Origin: CAZPAN01 sp964428485
GTDB taxonomy: Bacteria > Actinomycetota > Coriobacteriia > Coriobacteriales > CADBOM01
Assembly: GCA_964428485.1 (NCBI GenBank)
Contig: CAYRYP010000055.1
Span: 1-9,140, forward strand
Reading direction: 5' to 3'
Length of the DNA: 9,140 bases
In this document: positions 6,617-9,140 of the stretch, in pieces
Layout: every line of letters starts with the position of its first letter
Numbering within the stretch: the first letter of the stretch is position 1
The notes under the pieces: model-generated
Told to the model about the DNA's origin: nothing
Databases searched by the model: none
Seen by the model: only the letters and a program-made list of their open reading frames with translations
Made by a program: the position numbers and the translations under genes

Positions 6617-8743
6617 ATGGAATCATCCCAGATGATCCCGCTTATCCTGGGTCTGGCGGCTGGCGTCATCGCCGCCATCTACGCAATAGCCCTGATAGGT
6701 AGGATCAAGAGATTGCCCGCGGGCAATGAGCAGATGCAGAGCATCGCATCGGCGATTCAGGAGGGCGCGATGGCCTACCTGAGCCGCCAGTACCGCACGG
6801 TCGCGATAGTCGCGGTCGTAATCGCGGTCGTCCTTCTGATCCCCGGGTTCCTCGGGGTCGCCGGATTCGGTCTGTGGACCGCGGTCGGCTTCCTCGTAGG
6901 CGGGATCGCTTCGGCTGCAGCGGGATTCATCGGGATGAGGATCTCGGTCACGGCAAACGTCCGCACCGCGGAGGCCGCCCGTTCGGGGCTTGGCAAGGCC
7001 CTCAGAGTCGCCTTCCAGTCCGGAACCGTCACCGGAATGTTCGTCATTGGGCTGGGCATCCTCTCTGTGTCCATCATGTCGATTCTTGTCTTCTGCGGAA
7101 TTGCTGATGACTCCGCGCTCGTGGGCCTGGGCTTTGGAGGTTCGCTGATCTCGGTGTTCGCCCGTCTTGGCGGTGGTATTTTCACCAAGGCAGCCGACGT
7201 CGGAGCCGACCTCGTTGGTAAGGTCGAGGCCGGTATCCCCGAGGATGACCCCCGCAACCCCGCCGTCATCGCCGACAACGTGGGTGACAACGTGGGTGAC
7301 TGCGCCGGCATGGCCGCCGACCTCTTCGAGACCTACGTAGTGACCACCGTGGCCGCGATGCTCATCGGCACCCTCGCCTTCGGCGTCGACGACCTGTCCG
7401 CTGCTCTCGGCTTCCCCGTGGTTATCGGCGCTGCATCGATCATCGCCTCGATCATCGGCACCCTCTTCGTTAGGATGTCCAAGAACGGCACCATCATGGG
7501 CGCGCTTTACAAGGGCCTGTGGATCTCCGCGATCATCGCGATCATCGCCTTCCTGCCCGTCAGCATGTGGATGCTCGGAGACATCAATGTCTCCAGCACC
7601 GCGCTAGCGCCGCTTGGGATCAACCCGATCTCGGTATGGGTGTGCGCTATCATCGGCGTCGTGCTGACCGCAGCGATGGTCTACATCACCGACTACTACA
7701 CATCTTCCACCAAGAATCCCGTCGATTCGATCTCCAAGGCGTCTGAGACCGGGCATGCCACCAACATCATCCAGGGTCTCGCCGTGGGTATGGAGTCCAC
7801 TGGACTACCGATCCTCGTGATCGTCATTGCGACCATCATCAGCTACTTCCTCGGTGGTATCTTCGGAATCGCCGTCGCAGCGCTGGCGATGCTGTCGATG
7901 GCCGGCATCGTCGTGGCCATCGACTCCTTCGGGCCCGTCACTGACAACGCTGGTGGCATCGCCGAGATGAGCGGTCTTCCCGAGAGCGTCCGCGAGAACA
8001 CCGACGCCCTCGACGCCGTCGGCAACACCACCAAGGCGGTCACCAAGGGATACGCGATCGCGTCCGCCGCGCTGGCCGCAGTCGTGCTCTTCTCCGACTT
8101 CACCCACTCCGTCGCCGAGCAGACGGGTCAGTCGCTTACGTTCGACCTGTCCAGCCCGTTCGTGCTGATCGGCCTCTTCATCGGTGGACTCCTCCCCTAC
8201 CTGTTCGCCTCCCGCGCAATGACCAGCGTTGGCAAGGCCGCGGGTGGAGTTGTTGAGGAAGTTCGCCGCCAGTTCAGGGAGATCCCCGGCATCATGGAGG
8301 GCACGGAGAAGCCCGACTACGCCAAGTGCGTCGACCTGGTGACCCGTGCCGCCCTTAAGGAGATGGTGCTCCCGGCGATGATCCCGATCCTCACTCCGAT
8401 CATCATCATCGTCATCGGCTTCATCCTCAACGCTGCCGGGTACGCTGAGGCATTCATGTTCACCGCGACCGTCCTTGGCGGTGCGCTCGTCGGAACCATC
8501 GTCACCGGTCTCTTCGTGGCCATCTCGATGACCAACGGCGGTGGCGCCTGGGACAACGCCAAGAAGCTCATCGAAGAGGGCAAATACGGTGGAAAGAACT
8601 CCTTCGCCCACCAGGCCGCTGTCACCGGCGACACCGTTGGAGATCCCTACAAGGACACCGCGGGTCCGGCGCTCAACTCCATGATCAAGGTGTTCAACAT
8701 CATGGCACTGCTGCTGGTGCCGCTACTGGCACTTCTTGTCTAG
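6617..8743 (+). CDS. hppA: K+-independent proton-translocating membrane pyrophosphatase
   Basis: This integral membrane enzyme hydrolyses pyrophosphate and uses the energy to move protons across the membrane. At 708 residues it matches bacterial members of the family, which have about 16 membrane helices. The first hydrophobic helix is at about 7-28, and many more hydrophobic stretches run to the LLLVPLLALLV C-terminus. Substrate and Mg-binding motifs are DVGADLVGKVE (194-204), DDPRNPAVIADNVGDNVGD (210-228), DSFGPVTDNAGG (436-447) and GDTVGDPYKDT (671-681). DLFETY (235-240) carries a Glu near the ion gate. GNTTKA (469-474) has Lys where K+-dependent enzymes have Ala, so the enzyme should be K+-independent, and those known pump H+. 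It has its own promoter, long structured leader, strong RBS and strong terminator. After about codon 65 the Ile codons are ATC or ATT, unlike purL and carB, which fits high expression. Identity is certain; ion choice is inferred from motif. Confidence 0.98.
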   Translation: MESSQMIPLILGLAAGVIAAIYAIALIGRIKRLPAGNEQMQSIASAIQEGAMAYLSRQYRTVAIVAVVIAVVLLIPGFLGVAGFGLWTAVGFLVGGIASAAAGFIGMRISVTANVRTAEAARSGLGKALRVAFQSGTVTGMFVIGLGILSVSIMSILVFCGIADDSALVGLGFGGSLISVFARLGGGIFTKAADVGADLVGKVEAGIPEDDPRNPAVIADNVGDNVGDCAGMAADLFETYVVTTVAAMLIGTLAFGVDDLSAALGFPVVIGAASIIASIIGTLFVRMSKNGTIMGALYKGLWISAIIAIIAFLPVSMWMLGDINVSSTALAPLGINPISVWVCAIIGVVLTAAMVYITDYYTSSTKNPVDSISKASETGHATNIIQGLAVGMESTGLPILVIVIATIISYFLGGIFGIAVAALAMLSMAGIVVAIDSFGPVTDNAGGIAEMSGLPESVRENTDALDAVGNTTKAVTKGYAIASAALAAVVLFSDFTHSVAEQTGQSLTFDLSSPFVLIGLFIGGLLPYLFASRAMTSVGKAAGGVVEEVRRQFREIPGIMEGTEKPDYAKCVDLVTRAALKEMVLPAMIPILTPIIIIVIGFILNAAGYAEAFMFTATVLGGALVGTIVTGLFVAISMTNGGGAWDNAKKLIEEGKYGGKNSFAHQAAVTGDTVGDPYKDTAGPALNSMIKVFNIMALLLVPLLALLV

Positions 8744-8776
8744 CTCCGTTCTCACGGCAAGCTATGCACATTCTGG

Positions 8777-8812
8777 GGGGTCGTCCACTACGATGTGGAC
8801 GACCCCTTTTTT
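8777..8812 (+). terminator. Intrinsic terminator of hppA
   Basis: GGGGTCGTCCAC and GTGGACGACCCC form a perfect 12-pair stem with a TACGAT loop, followed by TTTTTT. It lies 33 bases after the hppA stop. The other strand has no T-run, so it works only for + strand transcripts. It closes the hppA unit. Confidence 0.95.
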
Positions 8813-8902
8813 CTTCTTGGTGTCATTGCGTACTCAACAAGCGGTATTGAGCGGCAATAATCATGGATTTATGAAGTGGTATCGTGCGCAATATTGGCGG
8901 CT
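8813..8902. other. Non-coding stretch with lower GC
   Basis: I find no credible gene here. The sequence drops to about half GC (28 of 60 bases in 8881-8940). It holds a short TATTG/CAATA inverted repeat (8845-8859) and a CAATATTG palindrome (8889-8896), both weak. A 14-codon ATG frame at 8871-8915 has no ribosome binding site and is not called. Confidence 0.5.
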
Positions 8903-8924
8903 CCAAAAAGGGTGATTACTCACC
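8903..8924 (-). terminator. Small minus-strand terminator-like hairpin
   Basis: Read on the minus strand, GGTGA-GTAA-TCACC forms a 5-pair stem followed by CTTTTTGG. The TAA stop of the minus-strand open frame lies in its loop. The stem is short, so strength is doubtful. Its position exactly at the end of that frame supports a minus-strand gene ending here. Confidence 0.35.
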
Positions 8925-9140
8925 TCGGATTGTATGAATCAACGACTCGATGTCCGCCAGCTTTGTAGGGCGAGTCTCGATATTCGTTTTGACGGGGATT
9001 TCGTGCAAATCAAACCCTGCAGTAACTCTCCGTTTCGTGTAATTCTTCAGCAAAGTAACTCTCCATTTCGTGTATGATCGTAGCTGAAGTAACTTTCCAT
9101 TTCGTGTAAGCAGCGTAACGAACGGCTGGCAGGAGACAAT
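8916..9140 (-). CDS. Possible C-terminal end of an unrecognised minus-strand gene (partial)
   Basis: The minus strand is open from the right edge to TAA at 8916-8918, 74 codons with no start inside, so the start would lie beyond the window. I do not recognise the protein. The last 34 residues (from AGFDLHEIPVKTN to SLIHTIRGE) look like ordinary soluble protein. The 30 residues before them come from the 22-base direct repeats and read as related segments (SYTKWRVT, NYTKRRVT). The third repeat is one base out of phase and reads differently (LTRNGKLL). A small terminator-like hairpin follows the stop. Against it, the + strand also has a repeat-driven frame (from ATG 8934), and a frame this short can be open by chance. 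It could be a real C-terminus, a remnant interrupted by repeats, or non-coding. Confidence 0.3.
   Translation of the reverse strand: MVSCQPFVTLLTRNGKLLQLRSYTKWRVTLLKNYTKRRVTAGFDLHEIPVKTNIETRPTKLADIESLIHTIRGE
9021..9109. repeat. Array of three 22-bp direct repeats, 33/34-bp period
   Basis: The units are 9021-9042, 9054-9075 and 9088-9109. All start AGTAACT and end with TTTCGTGTA plus one variable base. They differ only at position 8 (C, C, T), position 12 (G, A, A) and position 22 (A, T, A). The gaps of 11 and 12 bases are unrelated to each other. A decayed unit may sit one period to the left: ATTTCGTG at 8998-9005, exactly 34 bases before the matching part of the first unit. A period of 33-34 bases is close to three DNA turns, so bound proteins would sit on one face. 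The gaps are far too short for CRISPR spacers. Operator array, iteron-like sites, or a mobile repeat family are all possible. Confidence 0.85.

Noticed and set aside
7805..8611. 268-codon minus-strand frame opposite hppA
   Set aside because: Its Asp/Glu/Gly/His-rich composition is the antisense of hydrophobic membrane codons, and hppA is certain on the + strand.
8934..9078. Plus-strand frame from ATG 8934 that repeats SNSPFRV
   Set aside because: No ribosome binding site precedes it, and the repeated peptide only reflects the 33-base DNA period.
9021..9109. CRISPR array
   Set aside because: Gaps between repeats are only 11 and 12 bases, there are three units, and no cas gene is seen.
9131..9140. 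AGGAG just before the right edge, possibly the ribosome binding site of a + strand gene starting at or past 9139
   Set aside because: The start codon is outside the window and the spacing cannot be judged. It also conflicts with the minus-strand frame.

Overview
This window carries three housekeeping genes in a row on the + strand, all strongly supported: the 3' part of purL (FGAM synthase, purine synthesis), a complete carB (large subunit of carbamoyl-phosphate synthetase, pyrimidine and arginine synthesis), and a complete hppA (membrane proton-pumping pyrophosphatase). The coding DNA is GC-rich (39 of 60 bases in one hand-counted carB line). PurL is the long single-chain form with a fused C-terminal glutaminase, of the type common in Clostridia and in some actinobacterial lineages such as Coriobacteriia and Bifidobacteria. 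HppA has the K+-independent GNTTKA signature. Together these suggest a high-GC Gram-positive anaerobe, perhaps in Coriobacteriia. That placement is inferred from protein style and not proven.

Layout: purL runs in from the left edge and ends at 2879. A 218-base gap (2880-3097) holds an imperfect hairpin, a possible promoter, a short GC-rich hairpin and the carB ribosome binding site. carB is 3098-6328, and no carA lies next to it. A 288-base gap (6329-6616) holds a TGTGA-N5-TCACA dyad, a TTTTCGAAAA palindrome, an extended -10 promoter (TGCTATACT), and a roughly 140-base leader. The leader contains a terminator-like hairpin with a short T-run, then a second strong stem-loop, then a near-perfect Shine-Dalgarno for hppA. 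This resembles an attenuator or cis-regulatory RNA that I could not assign to a known class. hppA (6617-8743) ends at a very strong intrinsic terminator (8777-8812).

Beyond that terminator the base composition falls to about half GC and the sequence looks accessory. It holds three near-identical 22-base direct repeats at 33/34-base period, with a decayed fourth half-unit in phase. It also holds an open minus-strand frame (9140 down to 8916) that may be the C-terminal end of a gene entering from the right edge, followed by a small minus-strand terminator-like hairpin.

The genes are linked metabolically. PurL and CarB both use glutamine nitrogen and ATP in nucleotide synthesis. Nucleotide polymerisation and related reactions release pyrophosphate, which HppA hydrolyses to pump protons. 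This functional link is general knowledge. The sequence shows separate transcription signals for hppA, so it does not show a single operon. The parts most worth a second look are the hppA leader and the 22-base repeat array.
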